From: a bacterium
GTDB lineage: Bacteria; Armatimonadota; Zipacnadia; Zipacnadales; Zipacnadaceae
Assembly: GCA_030607655.1 (NCBI GenBank)
Contig: JAUWJN010000006.1
Coordinates: 1 to 20,021 of the forward strand
Direction: 5' to 3'
Length of the DNA: 20,021 nt
Under the pieces are notes generated by a model. It was given only the letters and a program-made list of their open reading frames with translations. It ran no database searches and was not told the DNA's origin. Below are positions 1 to 7,393 of this stretch, in pieces. Position numbers and translations under genes: made by a program. How positions within the stretch are numbered: position 1 is the stretch's first letter; each line of letters begins with the position of its first letter.

Positions 1-1773
1 GTAGTGATCCATCCTGACAGCATCATTGAAGTCACCGATAATGGTCGCGGCATACCCGTTGACATGCATCCCCGCGAGAAGCGCCCGGCTCTGGAAGTAG
101 TGCTCTCTACTCTCCACGCCGGGGGTAAGTTTGATGGCAGCCGCTATAAAGTATCCGGCGGTCTGCACGGGGTAGGAGTATCCTGTACCAATGCTCTGTC
201 GGAGTGGTTGGAAGTGGAGGTAACCCGTGACGGCCATCGCTATTTCCAGCGCTACGAGCGGGGCAAACCCGTCAAGCCGGTGAAGAAGCAGGGCAAAGCT
301 AAGGGCCAGGGCACCAAGATAACCTTTACTCCTGACCCCAAAGTCTTCGAGGAAATAGTTTTTGATTTTGATACCATTGATAGTCGGCTGCGGGAGCTAT
401 CTTTCCTGGCCGGCGGCTGTCGGATAACCCTTGAGGACCGCCGCCCCGGCCAGGAGCGCAAAGAGGTCCATCACAACAAGGGCGGCATCGCCGCCTACGT
501 CAGCTATCTTAACGCCGATAAGACGACGCTGCACAAGCCTATATACTTTAGTGATGAGCGGGATGACGTAGAGTTAGAGATAGCCATCCAGTATAACGAT
601 GGCATCCACGAGAACATTATCTCTTACGCCAACGCAATCCACACCGCGGAGGGCGGCACCCATTTGTCAGGCTTCAAGACTGCGGTGACCCGGGCATTAA
701 ATAACTACGCACTCTCGGCCGGCCTGCGCAAGGAAAAGGAGCGTAATTTCACCGGCGAGGAGGGCCGCGAGGGGATGACGGCGGTAATATCCGTGAAGCT
801 GCTGAATCCTCAGTTCGAGGGCCAGACAAAGACTAAACTGGGTAACAGCGAGATAGAGGGCCACGTATACTCGGTAGCTTATGAGAGCCTAACCGACTTT
901 TTGCAAGAGAGCCCTTCGGTCGGCAAGCGTATAGTCAGGAAGGCTGAAGGAGCTGCCCGAGCTAATGATGCGGCGCGCCGGGCTGCCCAGGCTGTACGCA
1001 AGACGGCTTTCGCTTCGGCGGGTCTGCCCGGGAAGCTGGCCGACTGCTCCAGCCGCAATCCCGAGGAATGTGAGTTATTTCTGGTGGAAGGTGACTCAGC
1101 CGGCGGGAATGCTAAACAGGCTCGGGACAGTCGCCATCAGGCCATACTGCCGTTGCGCGGGGTGATACTCAACGTCGAAAAGCACCGGCTGGATAAGATT
1201 TTGGATAACGCTGAGATCGTCGCTATGATTACGGCGCTTGGCACGGGTATCGCTAATCACAGCGACGGTAATAGCGAGTCCAACGGCGAAATGGAATCCA
1301 CCAGCAAGTTTGACCTGACCAAGCTCCGTTACCACCGCATCATAATAATGGCGGACGCTGATGTGGACGGCTCTCATATTCGCACTCTGATACTGACCTT
1401 CTTTTTCCGATATATGCAGCAGCTCATTCACGAGGGTCACCTCTACATCGCCCAGCCACCTCTGTACCGCGTAAAGAGTGGCCGGGATACCTACTATGCT
1501 CTGGATGATGATGAGCTGAAAGAACTGCAGGAGCGCCTGGGGCGCCGCCGCAGCACAGTGTTTAGGTTCAAGGGCCTGGCCGAGATGGATGCTAATGACC
1601 TGGCGACGACTACTATGTCGCCGGAGAATCGCATCCTGCGCCTGGTAACCCTCGAGCAGGCTAAAGAGGCCGACCGGATTATCTCCATCCTTATGGGAGA
1701 TCAGGTGGAGCCCCGCCGTAATTTCATCGCTAATCACGCCCGTCAGACCCAGAATATAGACCTGTGGGCGTAG
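1..1773 (+). CDS. gyrB: DNA gyrase subunit B, 5' end missing
   Basis: ATPase subunit of DNA gyrase, which with GyrA introduces negative supercoils in the cytoplasm. The frame is open from base 1, so the gene begins upstream; about 60-70 N-terminal residues of the GHKL ATPase domain are missing. Visible in order: the ATP-binding box DNGRGIPVD, the glycine-rich lid GGLHGVGVS, the box GTKITF, the transducer loop QTKTKLGNSE, the TOPRIM motif EGDSAGGNAKQARD with PLRGVILNVEK, and the metal-binding MADADVDGSHIRTL. The C-terminus carries the usual QPPLYRVK and MGDQVEPRRNFI blocks, so the 3' end is intact and stops with TAG. The short tail with no large insertion fits the GyrB form common outside Gammaproteobacteria. 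ParE is the alternative; the gyrA with a GyrA box about 2.9 kb downstream argues for GyrB. Confidence 0.97.
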   Translation, partial: VVIHPDSIIEVTDNGRGIPVDMHPREKRPALEVVLSTLHAGGKFDGSRYKVSGGLHGVGVSCTNALSEWLEVEVTRDGHRYFQRYERGKPVKPVKKQGKAKGQGTKITFTPDPKVFEEIVFDFDTIDSRLRELSFLAGGCRITLEDRRPGQERKEVHHNKGGIAAYVSYLNADKTTLHKPIYFSDERDDVELEIAIQYNDGIHENIISYANAIHTAEGGTHLSGFKTAVTRALNNYALSAGLRKEKERNFTGEEGREGMTAVISVKLLNPQFEGQTKTKLGNSEIEGHVYSVAYESLTDFLQESPSVGKRIVRKAEGAARANDAARRAAQAVRKTAFASAGLPGKLADCSSRNPEECELFLVEGDSAGGNAKQARDSRHQAILPLRGVILNVEKHRLDKILDNAEIVAMITALGTGIANHSDGNSESNGEMESTSKFDLTKLRYHRIIIMADADVDGSHIRTLILTFFFRYMQQLIHEGHLYIAQPPLYRVKSGRDTYYALDDDELKELQERLGRRRSTVFRFKGLAEMDANDLATTTMSPENRILRLVTLEQAKEADRIISILMGDQVEPRRNFIANHARQTQNIDLWA

Positions 1774-1780
1774 AGCGCCT

Positions 1781-1825
1781 CTCACTTTTCTCCCCTCTCT
1801 GGGACGGAGAGGGGCTGGGGGTGAG
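1781..1825. repeat. nested inverted repeat after gyrB
   Basis: Perfect 8-bp inverted repeat CCCCTCTC (1792-1799) / GAGAGGGG (1807-1814) with a 7-nt loop, enclosed by a second pair CTCAC (1781-1785) / GTGAG (1821-1825). It lies 8 nt after the gyrB stop codon. It could fold as a terminator-like stem, but no T-run follows. A dispersed intergenic repeat is equally possible. Confidence 0.6.
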
Positions 1826-1852
1826 GCAGTCTGCGCCGGTCATAGCGACTTG

Positions 1853-1879
1853 GTACGACGGGCGAGACGCCCGTCCTAC
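1853..1879. repeat. GC-rich palindrome (REP-like)
   Basis: Perfect 8-bp inverted repeat GACGGGCG (1857-1864) / CGCCCGTC (1868-1875) around the 3-nt loop AGA. The outer bases GTA (1853-1855) and TAC (1877-1879) are also complementary across a C/C mismatch. It is 15 nt before the glycosyltransferase start. Short GC-rich palindromes like this are often dispersed through bacterial genomes; only one copy is in the window, so repetitive status is inferred. Confidence 0.55.
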
Positions 1880-1893
1880 AGAACGAGAGTTCA

Positions 1894-2823
1894 ATGGCTC
1901 AGCAAACAGTTGATCTGTCCATTGTCATTGTTACCGCCGACGGCGGGGATATGCTCCAGCGGTGCCTGGAGTCGGTCTATGCGGCTAGCGACGGGCTTAA
2001 CCTGGAGGTAATCTGCGTGGACGATGCGTCTCGTGATGGCACGGCGGAGCAGATTAGACAGCAATTCCCGCAGGTACGGCTTATTGAAAATAACGGTAAA
2101 CAATCTTATCCCATTACAAACAATCAAGGCGCGCGGTTAGCTGAGGGGCGGTATGTGGCGTTGGTGAATGACGATGTAGTCGTGGAGCCGGACGTTTTCC
2201 GGCAGTTGGTGCAATTTCTGGACGAGCATCCGCTGGCCGGCGCTGCCAGTCCCCGGCTGCGCAATGAGGACGGCACCATCCAGCCATGTGTACGTCGATT
2301 TCCTGATTTGACGACGGCTCTGGCGCAGTCGGTTGACCTGCATCGGCTGTGGCCCGCCAATCCCTGGACGCGGCGCTATTATGCCGATGATTTTGACTAC
2401 AACCAGACCCAGCCGGCCCAGTCTATCGGCACTACCTGTTATGTAATGCGGCGGGAGTGCTGGGAGCGGGTTGGGGGGCTGGATGAGCGGTTTCCGATAA
2501 ACTTTTGTGACCATGACTTGAACTGGCGGATAAATGAGGCCGGCTGGGAAGTGTGGCTGGTAGCCGAGGCGGAGGCTATTCACTATGGCGGCCAGACCAT
2601 GGGCTTGCTGACCTTGCGGCAACTGTGGGATATGCACCGGGGGATGTGGCTGATGTACCGCAAGCACTACTGGCCCCAGCGTAATTTCGTTATCAACTGG
2701 CTGGTCACCCTGGGCATCGGTTTGCGCTTTCTGTACAAGTGCACCCTGCGCATCCTGGCCCTGGACCGCCTACTAGCCCGCCTGCCGCGGCCGTATCAGC
2801 GACTAGCGGGGCCCGCGAAGTGA
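1894..2823 (+). CDS. family 2 glycosyltransferase (rhamnosyltransferase-like)
   Basis: Predicted to transfer an activated sugar to a cell-surface glycan, at the cytoplasmic face of the membrane. The 309-residue protein has the GT-A fold order: N-terminal LSIVIVT strand, VDDAS (Asp43-Asp44) for nucleotide binding, then LVNDDVVVEPD (Asn92-Asp94), which stands in for the metal-binding DXD motif. Around residues 195-245 it has the acceptor-side blocks VGGLDERF and CDHDLNWR, typical of the WbbL/COG1216 group. The C-terminal 40 residues are hydrophobic and basic (INWLVTLGIGLRFLYKC), suggesting membrane association. The ATG start has only a weak purine stretch (GAGAG) upstream. No other envelope-glycan genes are adjacent, so sugar and acceptor cannot be assigned. 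Confidence 0.9.
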   Translation: MAQQTVDLSIVIVTADGGDMLQRCLESVYAASDGLNLEVICVDDASRDGTAEQIRQQFPQVRLIENNGKQSYPITNNQGARLAEGRYVALVNDDVVVEPDVFRQLVQFLDEHPLAGAASPRLRNEDGTIQPCVRRFPDLTTALAQSVDLHRLWPANPWTRRYYADDFDYNQTQPAQSIGTTCYVMRRECWERVGGLDERFPINFCDHDLNWRINEAGWEVWLVAEAEAIHYGGQTMGLLTLRQLWDMHRGMWLMYRKHYWPQRNFVINWLVTLGIGLRFLYKCTLRILALDRLLARLPRPYQRLAGPAK

Positions 2824-2846
2824 AATGTCGTTAGGAGAATAGGGGT

Positions 2847-3929
2847 ATGTCAGAAGCAATCACAAACGCGCCAGTAATAGTTTTCGCAGGGGCGGGGGCG
2901 TCGGCACACTTAGGGTAGCTGACCTCTGCGAAATTCTTAGAGCACCTTAATGAGAAAGTGGGCGAGATGGGTAGTTTAGCTCAGGAGCTCTGGCACGCCG
3001 TGCAAGCCCATGGTAACGGACAATCCGACTTCGAGGAAATCTATGACCTCCTTGAGGAAATCTCTCATTCTTCACGGTTCTATTACAGCGAATTTGGTGA
3101 GGCGACTATCAGCCCCGACACACGAACTGGGGATTATGCCCAGGCACTTCAGAGACTAATCCAGGACCAAATAATTGAGGTGTTTGGAACCCCGCCGCCC
3201 CGTCGCGTCGGCCAGTGGCAAACCGCTTGGTGCTGGGCTCACTTTCTCAATTCAATACATCCGGGCAAGGGATATGTGATTCCGCTTTTTACTACTAACT
3301 ATGACATTAGTTTTGAACACTTGAGATCAGAGCTTGAGCAGACTCACCATATCTACATCGAGGATGCCTTCCATCGCAACCTTCCTGGCGCCTATCCTTG
3401 GATCACAAAGCGTCTGTCCACTTGGCAGCCAGACGACGATAAGGAATATGTATGGGTATTTAGGCTACATGGATGCGTGGCATGGGAGAAACCCGACTCA
3501 GACGATATGCCACACGTGCCACACGCGCCGGCGTATATATACTTTGACCGAAATGGACAGCCCGCTAAAGACCGTCCCAGTTGGGACCGGGCTGTTATAT
3601 GGCCCTCGAAGCATAAGCGTCCATTCAAGGATCCTTACTGGACCGAATACCGGTATTTCTTGCGTTGCCTGGATAACGCGAAGGTTCTCATCTTTCTTGG
3701 ATATGGGTTTGGAGATGACCATATTAAGGCGGCGGTTGCCGAGGCGCTGGAGTACAATTCACATCTTGAAATCATAGCAATATCGGACGTCGCTAGTGAA
3801 TCGGAGTTTCGGTATCGTCTCTCTCCTATTCCCTCGGCCAATGTGAATTTTGTCAAAGGCCAGTTCACACCCGAGGGTATCGGGGAGCTTCTAGAGCATT
3901 GCAATAAGGCTTTACGGCCATTCGTATGA
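2847..3929 (+). pseudogene. SIR2-like domain protein interrupted by an in-frame TAG
   Basis: An ATG at 2847, with AGGAG at 2833-2837, opens a frame that meets TAG at 2916-2918 (codon 24) and then continues in the same frame, open from 2919 to the TGA at 3927-3929. Before the stop it encodes VIVFAGAGASAHLG, the NAD-binding GAGAS motif of SIR2 proteins. After it come TTNYD (Asn151), RLHG (His208) and FLGYGFGDDHI, the rest of a SIR2_2-type domain. A downstream ATG at 2958 would give a 323-residue protein lacking the NAD-binding loop, probably not functional. SIR2-like domains of this kind act as NADases in several anti-phage systems, but no partner gene is next to it. The gene looks less GC-rich than the gyrase genes. 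Recent nonsense mutation or sequencing error cannot be told apart here. Confidence 0.75.
2916..2918 (+). other. in-frame amber codon within the SIR2-like gene
   Basis: TAG at codon 24 of the frame starting at 2847. It falls directly after GAGASAHLG and before LTSAKFLEHL, inside the usual SIR2 block of type GAGAS-x-x-LG-x-x-TS. One substitution of CAG, AAG, TTG or TAC would create it. TAG is the genuine stop of at least eight other genes in the window, which argues against recoding. Confidence 0.85.
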
Positions 3930-4044
3930 TACGCATACGTCACGTGGTATTCGCAGGGTAAGGTAATCGCGACAGACAACAACGACAGAAGAAAGCAATG
4001 CAGACGTTAGCAAGAGGCGGTTAGACTAATAAGGAGGTGTTGCA

Positions 4045-4638
4045 ATGAGCAAAAAATGGGTTTGGCTGATAATTGTAGCAGTGGCGGTCGCGGGTGCCGC
4101 CGTGGGGCTGTTAGTCGGCAAGCAGGCCGAGCGCAGACGAGCAGAACTGGCCGCCGAGCTTATCGCCTTGCTTGGCGAGAAAACGGGGCGTTCCGAACCT
4201 TCTGTTTTGTGCGATAAGGAAGGTCACCCAGTTGCGCTGATTCAAGAGGCAGTCGCTGCGCAGAGCTTTATCCTGGTAGACGATAAGGATAGGGAATGTG
4301 CTCATTTGAGTACGGCGACCGGAACGCCGGCGCTCGTGCTCTATGATGAACAACAACAAGGGGGCGTTACCCTGGGTGTAATTGGCCCAGGACAACCTAC
4401 GCTCGTCTTCTTTGATGCCCAGCATACCCCACGTGTGGTATTGCGTTTAGTGGAAGAGGGTTCAATGTTGGCTGCGGTGGACGGTAATCCAGCACTCCAA
4501 CTACATGATGCGGAGGGCCGTCTACGGGCTGTGATAGGTTTGGTAGAGGGTGAACCCCACTGCACGTTCTACAATAGCAAGAGAGAGGTTGTCGGCACCT
4601 GGGAAGGCGGCAAGATGACCCTGGAGGGCGAGGAGTAG
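4045..4638 (+). CDS. membrane-anchored protein with about 22-residue beta-type repeats, unknown function
   Basis: I do not recognise this 197-residue protein. It begins with a hydrophobic segment (residues about 5-25) followed by a basic stretch ERRRAE, so it is probably an N-terminally anchored protein with the rest outside the cytoplasm. Residues 75-190 are a series of short strand-turn-strand units of the pattern P-x-L-x-hydrophobic-[DN]-x(6)-hydrophobic. Examples are PALVLYDEQQQ, PTLVFFDAQHT and PALQLHDAEGR. The conserved Asp/Asn fall at residues 79, 101, 124, 155 and 177, mostly 22-23 apart, suggesting a beta-hairpin stack or small beta-solenoid. The start is well supported by AAGGAGGTG at 4031-4039. 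It lies between the broken SIR2 gene and gyrA, 83 nt before gyrA, with no functional link evident. Confidence 0.8.
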   Translation: MSKKWVWLIIVAVAVAGAAVGLLVGKQAERRRAELAAELIALLGEKTGRSEPSVLCDKEGHPVALIQEAVAAQSFILVDDKDRECAHLSTATGTPALVLYDEQQQGGVTLGVIGPGQPTLVFFDAQHTPRVVLRLVEEGSMLAAVDGNPALQLHDAEGRLRAVIGLVEGEPHCTFYNSKREVVGTWEGGKMTLEGEE

Positions 4639-4721
4639 TCCGCGGGCCAGACCTTGAGCATTCAGCATTCTCGGGTTAAGACAGCATTGAGTCTATATGT
4701 AAGACTTTATAGGAGTTAGAT

Positions 4722-7223
4722 ATGGCAGAAGAGACCACTACCGACATAGGAACAGTTGAACCAATAGAGTTGCAGGAGGAGATGACCTCCTCGTATATGC
4801 AGTTTGCCATGAGTGCGATTATGGCAAGGGCGCTGCCCGATGTGCGGGACGGCCTTAAACCTTCCCAGCGGCGTATCTTGCTGGCGATGAATGACGATGG
4901 CCTCACGCCCGACCGGCCCCATTCCAAATGCGCGGCCATCGTCGGCGAGACGATGAAGACTTACCATCCCCACGGGGATGCGTCAATATATGATGCGCTG
5001 GTGCGGATGGGCCAGGACTTCGCGGCGCGCTATCCGCTGGTGGACCCCCAGGGCAACTTCGGCTCTATGGACGGCGATCCGGCAGGGGCGGCCCGCTATA
5101 CTGAGGCGCGCCTCTCCCCTATCGCTATGGCCATGCTGGAGGACCTGGATAAAGACACGGTTGATTTCCAGCCGACCTACGACGAGAACACCGAAGAGCC
5201 AGCCGTGTTGCCCGGAGGCTTCCCCAATTTACTAGGCAATGGCGCTGCCGGTATTGCGGTAGGCTATGCTACCAACATACCCCCGCATAATCTGGGGGAG
5301 ATAGTGGATGCAGCGGTGGCGCTGCTAGATGACCCCGACCTGGATGTGAAGGGGCTGATGAAGCACATGGAAGGGCCGGATTTCCCCGGCGGCGGGTTGA
5401 TACTGGGGATAGGTGGAATCAGGAAGTATTTTGAGACCGGTCGGGGTTCGGTCACGATGCAGGCGCGGGCGATCATCGAGCCGCTGGATCGCAGCCACGA
5501 TGGGATTATCGTCACTGAGCTGCCCTACCAGGTGAACCGCGCCGGTCTGATGCAACAGATTGCTCAGCTTTGCGAGAAGAAGACTATAGAGGGCATCTCG
5601 GACCTGCGCGACGAATCGGACCGCAAGGGGATGCGGATTGTGATTGAGCTGCGGCGCGAGGCCAATCCGCAAGTCATACTTAACCAATTGTACAAGCACA
5701 CGCAAATGCGCACCAACTTCGGCGTCAACGCTCTGGCCCTCGTGCCCACCGAAGGTGGGCAGATCGTGCCCAAGCTGTGCGGGCTGAAGGAAATGCTCAC
5801 CCAGTTCCTCAGCCATCGGCGGCAGGTCGTCACCCGGCGTACGCAGTTTCTGCTGAAGCAGGCCGAAGCGCGCGCCCACATTGTGGAGGGCCTCCTGAAG
5901 GCGCTGGACATTATTGACCAGGTGATTAAACTCATCCGGGGCAGCGCAAATCGCACCGCCGCCCGCGAGGGGCTAGTGGCTGAGCTTGGGTTTACCCAGA
6001 TTCAGGCTGACGAGATACTGAATATGCAGTTAGGTCGACTTACCCGGCTGTCGGCGGAGGAGCTTAATAGCGAATACGAACAACTCCAGGCCGATATTGC
6101 TGAGTATGAGGGAATCCTAAAATCGGAAACGACGAAATCCGGCGTGATTAAGAAGGAACTGCGCGCCATCAAGCGGGAGTTAGGCGATGAACGACGCACC
6201 CGCATTATTCCCTCCGAGGCCGAGGAGATCAATATGGAGGACCTCATCGCCCAGGAGGATATGACCATAACCATAACCCGCGATGGTTATGTTAAACGCT
6301 TGCCCCTGGACACCTACCGGGTGCAGAGACGGGGAGGTAAAGGGATTCTGGCGCTGAGTAAGAAGGAGGAGGACAGCGTTCAGGATGTTTTTGTCGCCAC
6401 GACTCACCATCTGTTGTTGTGCTTTACTAACCAGGGCCGGGTGTATCGGCTGAAGGCTTATCAGGTGCCGATTGCCTCGCGGACCGCGCGCGGTATCCCG
6501 ATCATTAACCTGGTGCCCCTGGAGTCAGCGGAGACTATTACCGCCACGATACCGGTCCACAACTACGAGCAAGGCGGGTACCTGGTGATGGTCACCAAGC
6601 TGGGGAAGATAAAGAAGACCAAGCTGTCTGAGTACGATACTTCCCTGCGTAGCAAGGGCCTAATCGCCCTCAAATTGAACAAGGGCGATGAATTGAAGTG
6701 GGTAATGTGGTCGGATGGGAAGAAGGATGTTATGCTGGTTACCCGCAACGGTAAGGCCCTGCGCTTTAGCGAGAAAAAAGTGCGGCCGATGGGGCGCAAT
6801 GCCGCCGGGGTCAATGCGATCAAGTTGGTCGGCAAGGATGAGGTCGTCAGCACTGCCATAGTAGATCCAAAAGATAAGCGAGATTTGCTGGTGGTCGGTG
6901 AAAAAGGTCTGGGTAAGCGGACGGCACTTTCCGAGTACCGCCGACATGGCCGCGCTACTCAAGGGGTGCTCACGCTGAGCGTAACTGATAGAACGGGCCC
7001 AGTGATCGGGGTGCAGGTCGTAGATGATGAGGATGAAATAATGTGCATAAGCTCCAATGGCGTGTTGATACGCGTGCCCGTCGAACATATTCGCCGTACC
7101 GGCAGAAGTGCTCAAGGAGTCAAGGTAGTAACGCCGAGCGAAGATGCCCACGTATCAGCGGTGGCTAAGGTCGTGCGAGAAGCTGCTGAGGAGGCCAGTG
7201 AAGCGGCTGCCCAAGCCGGTTAG
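4722..7223 (+). CDS. gyrA: DNA gyrase subunit A
   Basis: Breakage-reunion and DNA-wrapping subunit of gyrase, 833 residues, a normal length. The N-terminal domain has ARALPDVRDGLKPSQRR, the helix-turn-helix region TYHPHGDASIYD and the catalytic Tyr126 in AARYTEARLS. A coiled-coil tower (about 360-490) follows. The C-terminal pinwheel begins near residue 520 and contains the GyrA box QRRGGKG, which distinguishes gyrase from topoisomerase IV ParC. Repeated blades such as LLLCFTNQGRVYRLKAYQVP and MLVTRNGKALRF follow. The residue matching E. coli GyrA Ser83 is Ala87; the acidic partner is Asp91. The start is supported by AGGAG at 4711-4715. A small inverted repeat, AGTCT/AGACT (4690-4706), sits just upstream. 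The acidic, Ala/Glu-rich tail after residue 815 is poorly conserved in the family. Confidence 0.98.
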   Translation: MAEETTTDIGTVEPIELQEEMTSSYMQFAMSAIMARALPDVRDGLKPSQRRILLAMNDDGLTPDRPHSKCAAIVGETMKTYHPHGDASIYDALVRMGQDFAARYPLVDPQGNFGSMDGDPAGAARYTEARLSPIAMAMLEDLDKDTVDFQPTYDENTEEPAVLPGGFPNLLGNGAAGIAVGYATNIPPHNLGEIVDAAVALLDDPDLDVKGLMKHMEGPDFPGGGLILGIGGIRKYFETGRGSVTMQARAIIEPLDRSHDGIIVTELPYQVNRAGLMQQIAQLCEKKTIEGISDLRDESDRKGMRIVIELRREANPQVILNQLYKHTQMRTNFGVNALALVPTEGGQIVPKLCGLKEMLTQFLSHRRQVVTRRTQFLLKQAEARAHIVEGLLKALDIIDQVIKLIRGSANRTAAREGLVAELGFTQIQADEILNMQLGRLTRLSAEELNSEYEQLQADIAEYEGILKSETTKSGVIKKELRAIKRELGDERRTRIIPSEAEEINMEDLIAQEDMTITITRDGYVKRLPLDTYRVQRRGGKGILALSKKEEDSVQDVFVATTHHLLLCFTNQGRVYRLKAYQVPIASRTARGIPIINLVPLESAETITATIPVHNYEQGGYLVMVTKLGKIKKTKLSEYDTSLRSKGLIALKLNKGDELKWVMWSDGKKDVMLVTRNGKALRFSEKKVRPMGRNAAGVNAIKLVGKDEVVSTAIVDPKDKRDLLVVGEKGLGKRTALSEYRRHGRATQGVLTLSVTDRTGPVIGVQVVDDEDEIMCISSNGVLIRVPVEHIRRTGRSAQGVKVVTPSEDAHVSAVAKVVREAAEEASEAAAQAG

Positions 7224-7243
7224 AAAGCCCCAAAGATAGGGTC

Positions 7244-7272
7244 TTGACAGGGGGAGCGCATTAGGGTATAGT
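7244..7272 (+). promoter_or_regulatory. sigma70-type promoter for nrdJ
   Basis: Consensus -35 TTGACA (7244-7249), 17-nt spacer, and TATAGT -10 (7267-7272, 5 of 6 consensus). It is 20 nt after the gyrA stop, so nrdJ has its own strong promoter. Transcription would start near 7279-7280 and give a leader of about 114 nt. Confidence 0.85.
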
Positions 7273-7274
7273 AA

Positions 7275-7393
7275 AAGTCTGTCTAGGATTACTAGACTAA
7301 ACTTATTAACTTCCGACACCTCAGGAGTCTCGGTAAACCGGACTACCTTAATAACTCAGTCCTCTACATCCAACGTCGGCGAGGTAGATGTAA
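7275..7393 (+). promoter_or_regulatory. structured 5' leader of nrdJ
   Basis: Three inverted repeats are visible. GTCTAG (7281-7286) / CTAGAC (7292-7297) is flanked by AAGT (7275-7278) / ACTT (7301-7304) and lies at the expected transcription start, so it may be an operator. A hairpin runs from 7324 to 7347: GG-AGTC, bulged T, CGG, loop TAAA, CCG-GACT, bulged A, CC. CCGAC (7313-7317) / GTCGG (7375-7379) could close a multi-helix leader. ACCTC (7318-7322) is complementary to the ribosome-binding sequence GAGGT (7381-7385). No cobalamin riboswitch B12 box was recognised. Confidence 0.5.

Noticed and set aside
1096..1785. 229-codon open frame on the minus strand opposite gyrB
   Set aside because: It lies wholly against a highly conserved gyrB region, shows no recognisable motif and is explained by the codon bias of the real gene.
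2916..2918. TAG read as pyrrolysine or another recoded amino acid
   Set aside because: At least eight other genes here end with TAG (gyrB, the repeat protein, gyrA, nrdJ, ispDF, the SGNH gene, the minus-strand URO-D gene and the small acidic gene), so TAG works as a normal stop.
7280..7393. Cobalamin riboswitch upstream of the B12-dependent reductase
   Set aside because: The leader is too short for the usual element of about 200 nt, and no B12 box was found.
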